Below are positions 9,022-18,648 of a DNA stretch of 64,000 nucleotides, in pieces. Source of the stretch: an uncultured Porphyromonadaceae bacterium (GTDB lineage: Bacteria > Bacteroidota > Bacteroidia > Bacteroidales > Porphyromonadaceae); assembly GCA_947253625.1 (NCBI GenBank), contig CAMYAB010000001.1, positions 310,001 to 374,000 of the forward strand, in the 5' to 3' direction. A program made the translations under genes and the position numbers. Position 1 is the stretch's first letter; each line of letters starts with the position of its first letter. The notes beneath the pieces were generated by a model. It saw only the letters and a program-made list of their open reading frames with translations, made no database searches and was not told the origin of the DNA.

Positions 9022-9090
9022 GTAGTGAATGGATGCGACAAATAAAATGGAGGAAGTCACCTTTGAACGAAGAGTGTAAGAAAGTTTGAT

Positions 9091-9098
9091 TACTTTTG
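9091..9098 (+). promoter_or_regulatory. topA promoter, -7 box
   Basis: TACTTTTG matches TAnnTTTG 67 bases before the chosen topA ATG. An in-frame ATG at 9096 lies inside this box, so it cannot be the start if the promoter is real. A -33 TTTG is not at ideal spacing (TTTG at 9062-9065). Confidence 0.5.
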
Positions 9099-9164
9099 CA
9101 CACAGATCAATCGGGGGCTCAAAAACGCCCCATCAACAGCACGAAAAAGTCGAAGTACAACGAT

Positions 9165-11522
9165 ATGGCAAACAACCTAGTCATAGTAGAGTCACCTGCG
9201 AAGTCAAAAACCATTGCCGGTTTTTTGGGCAAAGACTATCAGGTACTCTCTAGTTTTGGGCACATTCGTGACCTCAAAACGAAAGGCATGGGCATAGATA
9301 TTGAAAATGATTTCGTACCACAATACGAGATATCCGAGGACAAGGAAAAGGTAGTCGATAACCTAAAAAAAGCCGCCAAGAAAGCAACAACCGTATGGCT
9401 AGCCTCCGATGAAGACCGCGAAGGAGAAGCCATTGCATGGCATCTGGCAGAGGTACTAGGACTTGATCAGTCCCAGAAAAACCGCATCGTATTCCACGAG
9501 ATCACCAAATCTGCCATACAAGGTGCATTACAAAATCCTCGTAGCATCGACCTCAAGATGGTGGATGCTCAACAAGCACGAAGGGTACTGGATCGCATAG
9601 TTGGCTTTGAGCTATCTCCCGTTCTTTGGCGTAAAATTCGTCCAAATCTTTCAGCTGGACGAGTCCAGTCTGTGGCCGTACGTATCATTGTTGAACGCGA
9701 ACGAGAGATCAAGTCATTTGTAGCCGAAAGCAGCTATCGTATAGTAGGCGACTTTACGACCAATCAAGGAGAAACATTTAGTGCCGAGATCATCGCTAGA
9801 CCCCAAACCCTAGAAGAAGCCGAAAGACTACTAAGCTCGCTCAAAGGCAATCACTACACAGTAGGGAATATAGACATCAAGCCGGTGACGAGAAAGCCGG
9901 CCGCACCGTTTACGACCTCCACGCTACAGCAGGAAGCCTCCAGGAGACTAAGGTATTCTGTAGGGGAGACCATGAGACTTGCACAAGGGCTATACGAAGC
10001 CGGACACATTACATACATGCGTACGGACTCTGTCAATCTCTCCAAGTTTGCGATAGGATCAACTTGTGCAGAGGTCGAAAAAGAATTTGGTAAAGAGTAC
10101 GTACAGGCACGTAACTTTTCGACCCATACCAAAGGCGCACAGGAAGCACACGAAGCCATACGGCCGACAAACATATCTGTACCAATAGCCGGAAACAACA
10201 TACGAGAGCGCAAGCTATACGAAATGATTCGCAAGCGGACGCTAGCCACACAGATGACGGACGCCAAGCTGGAGCGTACCCAAGTCAATATCGACAGCGA
10301 CAGCGACAGCGGTATCACTTTCGTAGCTAAAGGCGAGGTGATCACATTTGATGGATTTCTGAAAGTATACCTAGAAAAAACAGACGACGAATCCGACACC
10401 GATGAAGACACCAATCTCCTCCCTATGCTGACCAAGGGAGATCGCGTCACCCCTAACCTCATCACAGCGACTGAGCGATTCAACCAACGCCCGGCACGCT
10501 ACACCGAAGCCAGTCTCGTAAAAAAGATGGAGGAGCTTGGCATCGGACGCCCCTCCACCTATGCTCCTACCATCCAAACCATACAGAAGAGAGGGTATAT
10601 AGAGACCCGGTCTATTGATGGCGAAAAACGAGACTTTATGCAATTGAAGCTGAAAGGCGAGAAGCTATCTCAACACACCCGCACCGAGACATACGGAGCA
10701 GACCGCAACAAACTGTTTCCGACGGACACCGGGCTAGTGGTAACAGACTTTTTGGTCGAAAACTTTCCGAAAGTCTTGGACTATAATTTCACTGCAGATG
10801 TTGAGGAGGAGTTTGATAACATAGCCGCAGGAAAGAAAGAGTGGACGAGTGTCATTGCCACCTTTTACGAGCTCTTTCACAACAACATAGAGAAAGTCAT
10901 TTCCGAAAAAGGGAAGCATCGCATTGGCGAGCGCGAACTAGGCATAGACCCCAAAACCCAAGAACCTGTTTTTGCCAAGATCGGCCGATATGGTCCTATG
11001 ATCCAAATTGGGAAATCAGAAGAAGGTGCTCCCAAGCCTAGGTTTAGCTCGTTGCCCAAAGACAAGTCCATTGAGACCATTACACTAGAGGAAGCTCTAA
11101 AACTTTTCAACCTTCCCCGTGAGATCGGTGAATACGAAGGCGATACGCTCCTAGTAAATATTGGACCCTTTGGACCATACGTCAAGTTTGGCAAAATGTA
11201 TGTGAGCATCCCCAAAGAGCTATCCCCATACAAGATTACACTCGAGGAAGCAATCCCCTTGATCAACCACAAAAAAGAACAAGAGCGCAACAAGTATATC
11301 GCTACGTTTGGCAGTGGAGACAATGTAATCGAAGTACTCAATGGTAGATACGGGCCATACATCAAGTACAAAGGGAAAAACTACAAGATCCCGAAGGATC
11401 AAAATGCCACCGACCTCACAGAGGATCTAGCACTCGCAATCATATCAAACGAGGGGAAGGCGACAACATCCAAGCGCAGCAACTCAACCAAAACAACCAA
11501 GTCCCAAAAGTCCAAAAAGTGA
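9165..11522 (+). CDS. topA: DNA topoisomerase I (type IA)
   Basis: Relaxes negative supercoils through a 5'-phosphotyrosine intermediate. The 785-residue protein begins MANNLVIVESPAKSKTI, the standard TOPRIM start. ASDEDREGEAIAWHL (near 93) carries the metal-binding acids and ITYMRTDSVNLS (near 305) the catalytic tyrosine. The C-terminus has several glycine-rich repeats of the type GRYGPYIK or GPFGPYVK instead of the four-cysteine zinc ribbons of the E. coli enzyme, then a Lys/Ser-rich basic tail. ATG 9165 is preferred over 9096, which overlaps the promoter. tsaB follows with a 1-base overlap. Confidence 0.95.
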   Translation: MANNLVIVESPAKSKTIAGFLGKDYQVLSSFGHIRDLKTKGMGIDIENDFVPQYEISEDKEKVVDNLKKAAKKATTVWLASDEDREGEAIAWHLAEVLGLDQSQKNRIVFHEITKSAIQGALQNPRSIDLKMVDAQQARRVLDRIVGFELSPVLWRKIRPNLSAGRVQSVAVRIIVEREREIKSFVAESSYRIVGDFTTNQGETFSAEIIARPQTLEEAERLLSSLKGNHYTVGNIDIKPVTRKPAAPFTTSTLQQEASRRLRYSVGETMRLAQGLYEAGHITYMRTDSVNLSKFAIGSTCAEVEKEFGKEYVQARNFSTHTKGAQEAHEAIRPTNISVPIAGNNIRERKLYEMIRKRTLATQMTDAKLERTQVNIDSDSDSGITFVAKGEVITFDGFLKVYLEKTDDESDTDEDTNLLPMLTKGDRVTPNLITATERFNQRPARYTEASLVKKMEELGIGRPSTYAPTIQTIQKRGYIETRSIDGEKRDFMQLKLKGEKLSQHTRTETYGADRNKLFPTDTGLVVTDFLVENFPKVLDYNFTADVEEEFDNIAAGKKEWTSVIATFYELFHNNIEKVISEKGKHRIGERELGIDPKTQEPVFAKIGRYGPMIQIGKSEEGAPKPRFSSLPKDKSIETITLEEALKLFNLPREIGEYEGDTLLVNIGPFGPYVKFGKMYVSIPKELSPYKITLEEAIPLINHKKEQERNKYIATFGSGDNVIEVLNGRYGPYIKYKGKNYKIPKDQNATDLTEDLALAIISNEGKATTSKRSNSTKTTKSQKSKK

Positions 11523-12256
11523 TGGCTAAGTACTACCTACTCCTCGACACCTCTACCGAAGTCTGCTCAGTAGCACTCTGTGACGAAAATGCTCAAGTAC
11601 TTGACACTCGAGAAGACTTCCGAGGCAACAAACATGCCGAAGTCCTGGCAAACTATATCAACGAGCTACTATCCTCTATTCCGAAAAAGTCGCTCAGTGG
11701 AGTAGCGATCGCTGAAGGCCCGGGTAGTTACACGGGGCTACGGATTGGCGCTGCGTATGCCAAAGGACTATGCTGGACACTAGAAATTCCATTGGCAACC
11801 ATGGCGACTACCGAGGTGCTCGTACATACCGCTATATGTCAGGATAGTGACCTAGATGAAACCACGCTGCTACTACCAATGATTGATGCCCGACGTATGG
11901 AAGTCTACACTGCACTGTACGATCACAAAGGAAGCGCACTATCGGAAGTCAAAGCAGCGATTCTTACCGACGAAACAACCGTCAAAGAGCTGGATCAATA
12001 CGCAAAGGGCAGGCGTATTGTGTACTTTGGCTCAGGAGCCGAAAAAGCACAAGAAATACTCAGCACGCAAGTGCCCACCAGCCACTTTTTGCCCAATATA
12101 CTTCCGCACGCAAAAGCAATGGCAACTCCGGGATTGGCAAAGATCCAAGCAGGAGAAGTCGTCGACATTGCCTACTGGGAGCCGTACTACCTCAAGGAGT
12201 ATGTAGCCAGGATGAGCCAAAACAAAGTACTGGCGAGTAGCTCACCCAACCGCTAA
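11522..12256 (+). CDS. tsaB: tRNA threonylcarbamoyladenosine biosynthesis protein TsaB
   Basis: Partner of TsaD in making the t6A base of ANN-decoding tRNAs. The 244-residue protein has the ASKHA-fold opening YYLLLDTSTEVCSVAL and the TsaB/TsaD signature GVAIAEGPGSYTGLRIGAAYAKGL near 60-84. Start taken at ATG 11522, which overlaps the topA TGA by one base; a GTG three bases earlier is also possible. TsaD and TsaE are not in the window. Confidence 0.92.
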   Translation: MAKYYLLLDTSTEVCSVALCDENAQVLDTREDFRGNKHAEVLANYINELLSSIPKKSLSGVAIAEGPGSYTGLRIGAAYAKGLCWTLEIPLATMATTEVLVHTAICQDSDLDETTLLLPMIDARRMEVYTALYDHKGSALSEVKAAILTDETTVKELDQYAKGRRIVYFGSGAEKAQEILSTQVPTSHFLPNILPHAKAMATPGLAKIQAGEVVDIAYWEPYYLKEYVARMSQNKVLASSSPNR

Positions 12257-12271
12257 CGCTTCGCTGACAGC

Positions 12272-15118
12272 ATGAAGACACTAAAGGTCGGGGGTGACTA
12301 TGAAGAGTTGTCCCTACAGAACGGACTGACCGTATGGGTTATCCGAGATACTACACAACCCTTGGCCAGAGGGACTGTGGTTGTACGAGCGGGAGCGAAA
12401 GATTCACCCAATAGTGGCATTGCTCACTACTTTGAGCACATGATGTTCAAGGGGACAACCACAATTGGCACAACCGACTACAGTTCCGAAAAAACGCTCC
12501 TTGACAAAATTGTAGACCAATACGCCCTACTGGGAAAAGCGAGGACTCAGACAGAGCGAGACCTAATCCAGCAGACCATCAACAGGCTGAATATAGAGGC
12601 CTCAGCCTATGCGATACCCAATGACTTCAGCAACCTGATCAGAAAATATGGTGGTACCGAACTCAATGCCGGCACTTCCTATGACTATACCACCTACTAC
12701 AACTCATTTCAGCCTGAGTACCTAGCGCATTGGTGTGCTCTATACTCTGAGCGACTGGTGGCACCTGTATTTCGACTCTTTCAGAGCGAACTAGAGACTG
12801 TGTACGAGGAAAAAAACATGCAGTCCAACAACCCGGTCACTTCAGCCACTCAGCACCTCTTTGACCGTGTTTTTGCTCCACATCCCTACCAATTCCCGAT
12901 CATTGGCAGTACAGAGGCCCTAAAGACACCTGACCTAAACGCCATGCAACAGTTTTTTGACACCTACTACACAGCAGGAAGCATGGCGGTGATTCTTTCG
13001 GGAGACCTTCCCGAGAAATCCCAGCTTTTGCCACTCTTGGAGGAAACATTTGGCAGAGTAAAGCCAGGGAAACCCTCTCGCCCAACCTACGGTCCTCCAG
13101 CTCGGTTTGAAGGCCAAGAAGTTTTTGAAATCATGTACCCCACCCCCTCCCTAAATGTCGTGGGGACATTTTGGCACACAGTACCCAACAACCACCCTGA
13201 CCAGCTACCACTCCAACTCATTGGCGCACTGCTCAACAACAGTGGCAAAACCGGATTGCTGGACAAAATGGTACTCAGACAAAAAGCAACATCAGCGACA
13301 TCCACATGTTTTTCACTGAATGACTGTGGATTTTTTGGCATCATGGCAATACCAAAGGACGGAACCTCATCCGGACAGCAAGTCCAGTCCGAACTCAAGC
13401 AAGCGATCAAGCAAGTAAAAGAGGGTACTTTTAGTGATGAGTTGTTTAGCCAAGCCAAGCTTGCCCTACTCCGCCATCAATATGAGATCTTTGAAAATCC
13501 GAAAGCTCGACAGACCTATTTTCAAAACCTATTTGCCTCCTACTCTACTCTAAAAGAGACTGAACAAGAGCTCGATCGGTTAGAGAAAATGACGAAGAGC
13601 GAACTAACCGACATCGCCAACAAATACTTTGGGCAAGATCAACTACAAGTGACCAAAACCCTAGGGCGATACCCCAACACCTCACTGCCCAAGCCTCCAT
13701 ACACCCCAGTGACAGGGACTTCCGCAAATGTGACTTCGCTTTTCGCTAAGCAACTCCAGACGCTTCCCTACCGGCAAAGGGAGATACGTACCCTCAACCT
13801 CAATCAAGACAAGGACACTCTGGCTCTCAGCGAACGACCACGCACCACGCTCTACTACACCCACTGTCCATACAATGACCTTTTTCAGCTCACCCTCATC
13901 TACCATAGAAGTGAGTACACACACCCTATCCTTGATCTTTTAGCGTCTTACTTGGAGCAAGTAGGCGGTGCGGGGCTGGAAGCCGCGACATTTTACGACC
14001 GCCTGTATCAGTACGGGGCGACACTCTCATTTAGCACAGACGATCTCAGCTTTACGATTGAGCTAAAGGGATCTGACAAATACTTTTGCGAGAGTATGGA
14101 TCTGCTTAGTGGCTACCTTAGGGCTCCGGAGGAAAACAAAGATGCCCTAAAAGAAGTCCGGCACGAGATCCTGCTCGCTGATGAGATCAGCAAGACCACC
14201 CCGGAGACACTATGTGACTGGCTCACCAGCTACATAAGGTTTGGCACAAAAGCAGGATACCGACAAGCACTTAGCCCGGATGAAGCAAACAAAATAACCC
14301 TCCAAGACCTTCAAAAGGAGCTAAAAGAACTACTGGCAACGGAAGTGGACATCCATTACTCAGGCTCTCTTTCCCAAACGGTTGTAGCCAAAGTCATTAG
14401 CCAAATGCTTCCCCCTCCACAAGCAACACCCAAGCCTGCAGAGCCACCCATATACCTAGATGCTCAACCAATCGCTGTGCCTAGTATCTACACCTTCCAC
14501 GACTCGGATGCCACACAAGCAGTCATTCGGTCCTACCTTTCGCTTGGGCATCTCTCACCCAAAGATCTTCGACAAGCGACACTCTTTTCCCACTACCTCG
14601 GAGGTGGTATGGGTTCTGTACTCTTTCAGGAGACACGGGAGTACCGCTCCCTGACCTACTATGTTTGGTGTACACTTGTCAGGCCACAGCCGGTAGATTC
14701 CGCCCACACAGCACATCTACTCATCGGCATGAGTACCCAGCATGACAAAGTAGCCGAAGCCATACAGCTACTTACCAATATCCTAAATGATCTGCCTCTA
14801 ACCATTGAGCGCTTCCAAAACGCACAAAACGATATCCGGAGTAACGTCGGAAGGCTTTATCCAACATTGCGGAAAAAGAGTACTCGTATCGCCAGCCTTC
14901 TCCGAGCAGGGTACAAAGACGATTACGCAAAAGAACTACTGGACATCAGCGAGCAGTCCAGCCTCAAGGATCTAAGTGCCTTTTACAACAAACACATCGC
15001 TAATAAACCTCTAGCCTGTGCCGTAGTGGGTAATACCCAAGCCATTGACCTTGCCTCCCTAAAATCTAGCTATACCCACCAAGAGATCTCACCCAAAGAC
15101 CTATTCAAGCAAGCTTGA
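12272..15118 (+). CDS. M16 family zinc metallopeptidase (two-lobe, pitrilysin/insulinase-like)
   Basis: A 948-residue protein with the inverted zinc motif HYFEH (in GIAHYFEHMMF, near 53-57) and the distal Glu region LETVYEEKNM near 175. The second half repeats the M16 fold without the zinc motif (for example GGGMGSVLFQETREYRSLTYYV near 777), as in full-length pitrilysin-type enzymes. No clear signal peptide at this start (MKTLKVGGDYEEL), so a cytoplasmic role is inferred; the closed chamber of the family usually degrades peptides. It lies 15 bases after tsaB and ends the topA operon just before a repeat array. Confidence 0.9.
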   Translation: MKTLKVGGDYEELSLQNGLTVWVIRDTTQPLARGTVVVRAGAKDSPNSGIAHYFEHMMFKGTTTIGTTDYSSEKTLLDKIVDQYALLGKARTQTERDLIQQTINRLNIEASAYAIPNDFSNLIRKYGGTELNAGTSYDYTTYYNSFQPEYLAHWCALYSERLVAPVFRLFQSELETVYEEKNMQSNNPVTSATQHLFDRVFAPHPYQFPIIGSTEALKTPDLNAMQQFFDTYYTAGSMAVILSGDLPEKSQLLPLLEETFGRVKPGKPSRPTYGPPARFEGQEVFEIMYPTPSLNVVGTFWHTVPNNHPDQLPLQLIGALLNNSGKTGLLDKMVLRQKATSATSTCFSLNDCGFFGIMAIPKDGTSSGQQVQSELKQAIKQVKEGTFSDELFSQAKLALLRHQYEIFENPKARQTYFQNLFASYSTLKETEQELDRLEKMTKSELTDIANKYFGQDQLQVTKTLGRYPNTSLPKPPYTPVTGTSANVTSLFAKQLQTLPYRQREIRTLNLNQDKDTLALSERPRTTLYYTHCPYNDLFQLTLIYHRSEYTHPILDLLASYLEQVGGAGLEAATFYDRLYQYGATLSFSTDDLSFTIELKGSDKYFCESMDLLSGYLRAPEENKDALKEVRHEILLADEISKTTPETLCDWLTSYIRFGTKAGYRQALSPDEANKITLQDLQKELKELLATEVDIHYSGSLSQTVVAKVISQMLPPPQATPKPAEPPIYLDAQPIAVPSIYTFHDSDATQAVIRSYLSLGHLSPKDLRQATLFSHYLGGGMGSVLFQETREYRSLTYYVWCTLVRPQPVDSAHTAHLLIGMSTQHDKVAEAIQLLTNILNDLPLTIERFQNAQNDIRSNVGRLYPTLRKKSTRIASLLRAGYKDDYAKELLDISEQSSLKDLSAFYNKHIANKPLACAVVGNTQAIDLASLKSSYTHQEISPKDLFKQA

Positions 15119-15136
15119 TACGGGGAAACCATTTTC

Positions 15137-15218
15137 CTTCTATCCGACTAAGCGTTCGCTTCTATCCGTGAAAAGTTTTGCTTCTATCCGTGAAACCGAA
15201 CGCTTCTATCCGTCAAAA
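15137..15218 (-). repeat. 22-bp tandem array B (four units)
   Basis: On the plus strand CTTCTATCCG starts at 15137, 15159, 15181 and 15203, period exactly 22; this is array A in reverse orientation. The 15137 unit is the diverged edge (CGACTAAGC replaces CGTGAAA). Linkers read on the minus strand are GTTCGG, AAAACT and GAACGC. It fills most of the M16-dxs gap. Confidence 0.92.
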
Positions 15219-15363
15219 TTTCTCGTCCGTGCAACACACACAGACTTAGGAACTTAGGAGCAGCCCTAAAAAACGACAAAAAAGGGGTCCTTCCAGCCTA
15301 CTTTTTGTCCAAACGAGTAGGTCAATAATCATTTGGGTCTACCACCGAATGGGCGGAAATGAG

Positions 15364-15371
15364 TACCTTTG
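15364..15371 (+). promoter_or_regulatory. dxs promoter, -7 box
   Basis: TACCTTTG followed by TATC is a near-ideal Bacteroidota -7 element. It lies after the upstream in-frame ATG at 15359, which it therefore rules out as the dxs start. Confidence 0.7.
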
Positions 15372-15385
15372 TATCAATGGATAGA

Positions 15386-17302
15386 ATGGATGTTCAGTAC
15401 CCGCTGCTCAGTAAGATCGACTCGCCGGCGGATGTAAAAAAACTAGAGCTCAATCAGCTACCGGACCTTTGCCAAGAGATCCGGGCATACATGCTTGATA
15501 TCCTAAGCCAAACTCCCGGACACTTGGCGGCCGGTCTTGGCGTGGTGGAGCTAACCGTGGCACTACACTATGTCTTTGACACGCCTGAGGACAAACTAGT
15601 ATGGGATGTAGGACACCAATCCTACCCGCACAAGATCCTTACCGGAAGGCGAGACAGTTTTAGCACGCTTCGCCATTGGGGGGGGCTATCGGGCTTTACA
15701 CATCCATCGGAAAGCCCATACGACTCTTTCGTGTCGGGCCATGCGTCCAACTCCATTTCGGCGGCACTTGGCTTGGCTGTAAGCAACCACCTTAGTGGGA
15801 AAAAAGGCAAGGTAGTCGCCATCATCGGTGATGGCGCTATGACAGGTGGGCTGGCATTTGAGGGACTAAACAATGTTGCCTCACAGCCCAACAACCTACT
15901 CATTATCCTAAATGACAATCACATATCAATTGACCCAATCACAGGAGGACTCAGTAAGTATCTTGTAGACCTGACGACGAACAAACTCTACAACACCGTC
16001 CGCGACAAAGGCTATCAGGGGTTGAAAAAACTCAACCTCATCAATGAGACACGCAAGCAGAACATTCAGCGTGTGCATAATAGTCTGAAAGGGTTGATCA
16101 ACGGAGAACAACCCAATATTTTTGAGGGATTCAGCATTCGCTACTTTGGGCCGGTAGATGGGCACAATGTACTCGACTTGATCGAACGTCTAAATATACT
16201 CAAGGACTTTCAGGGCCCCAAGCTATTGCACCTCAAGACCGAAAAAGGAAAGGGATTCAAACCAGCCGAAGAAAATGCGGTGGTCTGGCACTCACCCGGT
16301 GTCTTTGATCGGACGACTGGCGAACGAATCCAAGTCGCCAAACAACCTGATGAGCCGGAAAAGTTTCAAGACGTCTTTGGCAAAACACTCTTGGAGCTAG
16401 CACAGCTTGACGACCGCATCGTCGGTGTGACTCCTGCGATGGTAAGTGGAAGTTCATTCGGCGAGATGATGAAAGCATACCCGGATCGTGTCTTTGATGT
16501 AGGCATAGCAGAAGGACATGCGGCCACCTACTCCGCCGGTCTGGCGATGGGAGGAATGATCCCGTTTTGTTGCATCTACTCGTCATTCATGCAACGAGCC
16601 TACGACGAAGTGATACACGACATTGCTATGCAGCAAGCACCAGTCATCCTTTGTCTAGATCGTGCCGGCTTGGTGGGAGAAGATGGTGTGACTCACCACG
16701 GACTTTACGACATTCCAAGCCTCAGGACAATCCCCGGGCTGACCCTAATGTCACCCTACGATGAGGAAGAGCTCCGCCAAATGATGTACACCGCATACAA
16801 GCAGGTTGGCAAAATTGGCCCTATAGCCATCCGATACCCAAGAGGGAAGGGATCCAATGGACATTGGCGTACAGACTTTGAGGAACTTCCGATCGGGAAA
16901 GCACAAGTCCTCAGAAAGGGGGAGAGGGTATGCGTCATTACCTATGGGCCTATCGGCAACAACGCCAAGCAGGCACTGGATCTCCTAGAGGCCGAGGGGT
17001 TTAGCGCCGGGCATATCAATCTTAGGTTCGTCAACCCCCTTGACCAAGAGTTGCTACAAACCATCGCCACGAAGTATGATCATATTGTGACTATCGAAAA
17101 TGGCTCACTTGCAGGGGGGATGGGTAGTGCCATTCTTGAATACTACTCGGATCTAGGCACAGACATCCATATTCATAGGATGGGGGTGGGGAATCAATTC
17201 GTACGACATGGCTCGGTATCACTCCAAGAGTCGTATGTGGGCATCGACCCTGAAAGCATTGCAAACAAAGTACGTAAGCTTTACTCAGAAGCGAATATAT
17301 GA
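15386..17302 (+). CDS. dxs: 1-deoxy-D-xylulose-5-phosphate synthase
   Basis: First step of the non-mevalonate isoprenoid pathway: thiamine-diphosphate-dependent condensation of pyruvate and glyceraldehyde 3-phosphate. The 638-residue protein shows the DXS landmarks LAAGLGVVELTVALHYVF, WDVGHQSYPHKILTGR, IGDGAMTGGLAFEGLN (ThDP/Mg site), the transketolase central region FDVGIAEGHAATYSAGLA, and DRAGLVGEDGVTHHG. ATG 15386 (MDVQYPLL) or 15377 is chosen because the promoter overlaps the first ATG at 15359. ispE of the same pathway lies at 27.7 kb. trkA starts inside its stop (ATGA). Confidence 0.95.
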   Translation: MDVQYPLLSKIDSPADVKKLELNQLPDLCQEIRAYMLDILSQTPGHLAAGLGVVELTVALHYVFDTPEDKLVWDVGHQSYPHKILTGRRDSFSTLRHWGGLSGFTHPSESPYDSFVSGHASNSISAALGLAVSNHLSGKKGKVVAIIGDGAMTGGLAFEGLNNVASQPNNLLIILNDNHISIDPITGGLSKYLVDLTTNKLYNTVRDKGYQGLKKLNLINETRKQNIQRVHNSLKGLINGEQPNIFEGFSIRYFGPVDGHNVLDLIERLNILKDFQGPKLLHLKTEKGKGFKPAEENAVVWHSPGVFDRTTGERIQVAKQPDEPEKFQDVFGKTLLELAQLDDRIVGVTPAMVSGSSFGEMMKAYPDRVFDVGIAEGHAATYSAGLAMGGMIPFCCIYSSFMQRAYDEVIHDIAMQQAPVILCLDRAGLVGEDGVTHHGLYDIPSLRTIPGLTLMSPYDEEELRQMMYTAYKQVGKIGPIAIRYPRGKGSNGHWRTDFEELPIGKAQVLRKGERVCVITYGPIGNNAKQALDLLEAEGFSAGHINLRFVNPLDQELLQTIATKYDHIVTIENGSLAGGMGSAILEYYSDLGTDIHIHRMGVGNQFVRHGSVSLQESYVGIDPESIANKVRKLYSEANI

Positions 17303-18642
17303 GGATATTCATAGCAGGAGCAGGAGAGGTAGGAACACATCTCGCAACACTATTGTCCCGCGAGAATCATGATATCGTCCTGATGGATGAAGATCCGGCC
17401 AGAGTAGAGTTCGCCTACGATGCCAGTCTTGAGATTATGCCAGTGATCGGAAATCCGACCTCCGTGCAAGATCTTAGTCACGCCAATGCCGGAGGTAGCG
17501 AGCTGTTCATTGCCGTAACCCCCGAAGAAAGCTCCAACATCGTGGCATGCATGCTCGCCAGCAAACTAGGAGCGGCCAAAACCATGGCCCGCATCAATAA
17601 TAGCGAATACCTACAGAGCAACAGCATTGAGTACTTCAATGCGCTTGGTATAGACGACATGGTCTATCCGGAAGCCCTGGCATCTCAAGAAATTGTCTCC
17701 GGACTAAAGCTCCCATGGACCAAGCAGTATTGGAGCATTTTCAATGGAAACCTAGACCTAGTGGCTGTACGCGTAGGCCCTTACTCACCGCTAGCCGGCA
17801 AAAAACTGCTAGAGCTCAGCTATCTGGAGCAAAAACTATTTCATATCGTCAGCATCATCAGAGATGATGAGACAATAATCCCCGGAGGAGACGACGTCAT
17901 CCATGTAAATGATATTGTCCTGGTTACGACAGAGCCTAAAAAACTTGACATTGTACGCAGATACTGTGGCCAGCAGGAGATAGATGTGCGCAAAGTGATC
18001 ATCATGGGCGGAAGTAGGATTGCCCTACGCACTGCAGAGCAACTCCCCGCAGATTGGAGCGTCAAAATTATAGAAAAGGATTACGAAAAATGCAAGAAAC
18101 TCTCTGAGGTGATCAGTGAGAATACACTCATCATACATGGAGATGGTCGAGACGCAGACCTACTCCGATCCGAAGGGATAAGGAATACACAGGCTTTTTT
18201 AGCACTTACCAGCAACTCCGAGAGCAATATGATTGCCACACTGAATGCCAAAAGGCTCGGAGTACCAAGATCTGTAGCTCAGATAGAAAACATCGACTAT
18301 TTGGACATGGCCAACCAAATGGGAATAGGCAATCTGATCAATAAAAAACTCATCGCAGCATCGGCTATTTTCAGACACCTGCTACAAGTAGATATCTCCA
18401 ACGCCAAGACTCTATCCGTAGGGAAAGGAGATGTCCTCGAACTACATGTAAAAGAAGGATCTAGGATCACTAAGGATCTCATACGCAACCTGAAATTTCC
18501 TCGCACCATTACCCTTGGAGGATATATGCGTGACGGAAAGGTAATGCTGGTAGATGGTGATACCCAAATCCAACCCGGGGACTCTGTGATGGTATTCACA
18601 CTTGACACTCCGGCAAGCCAAATTCTGAAATTCTTTGGGTAG
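17299..18642 (+). CDS. trkA: Trk potassium uptake, NAD-binding regulatory subunit
   Basis: Cytoplasmic gating subunit of the TrkH potassium channel. The 447 residues form two tandem RCK units, each a Rossmann NAD-binding half plus an RCK_C half: the first begins MRIFIAGAGEVGTHLA, the second VRKVIIMGGSRIALRTAEQL near 231. It overlaps dxs by four bases and is six bases before trkH, so the complex is made from one transcript. Confidence 0.95.
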   Translation: MRIFIAGAGEVGTHLATLLSRENHDIVLMDEDPARVEFAYDASLEIMPVIGNPTSVQDLSHANAGGSELFIAVTPEESSNIVACMLASKLGAAKTMARINNSEYLQSNSIEYFNALGIDDMVYPEALASQEIVSGLKLPWTKQYWSIFNGNLDLVAVRVGPYSPLAGKKLLELSYLEQKLFHIVSIIRDDETIIPGGDDVIHVNDIVLVTTEPKKLDIVRRYCGQQEIDVRKVIIMGGSRIALRTAEQLPADWSVKIIEKDYEKCKKLSEVISENTLIIHGDGRDADLLRSEGIRNTQAFLALTSNSESNMIATLNAKRLGVPRSVAQIENIDYLDMANQMGIGNLINKKLIAASAIFRHLLQVDISNAKTLSVGKGDVLELHVKEGSRITKDLIRNLKFPRTITLGGYMRDGKVMLVDGDTQIQPGDSVMVFTLDTPASQILKFFG

Positions 18643-18648
18643 AAGGAG

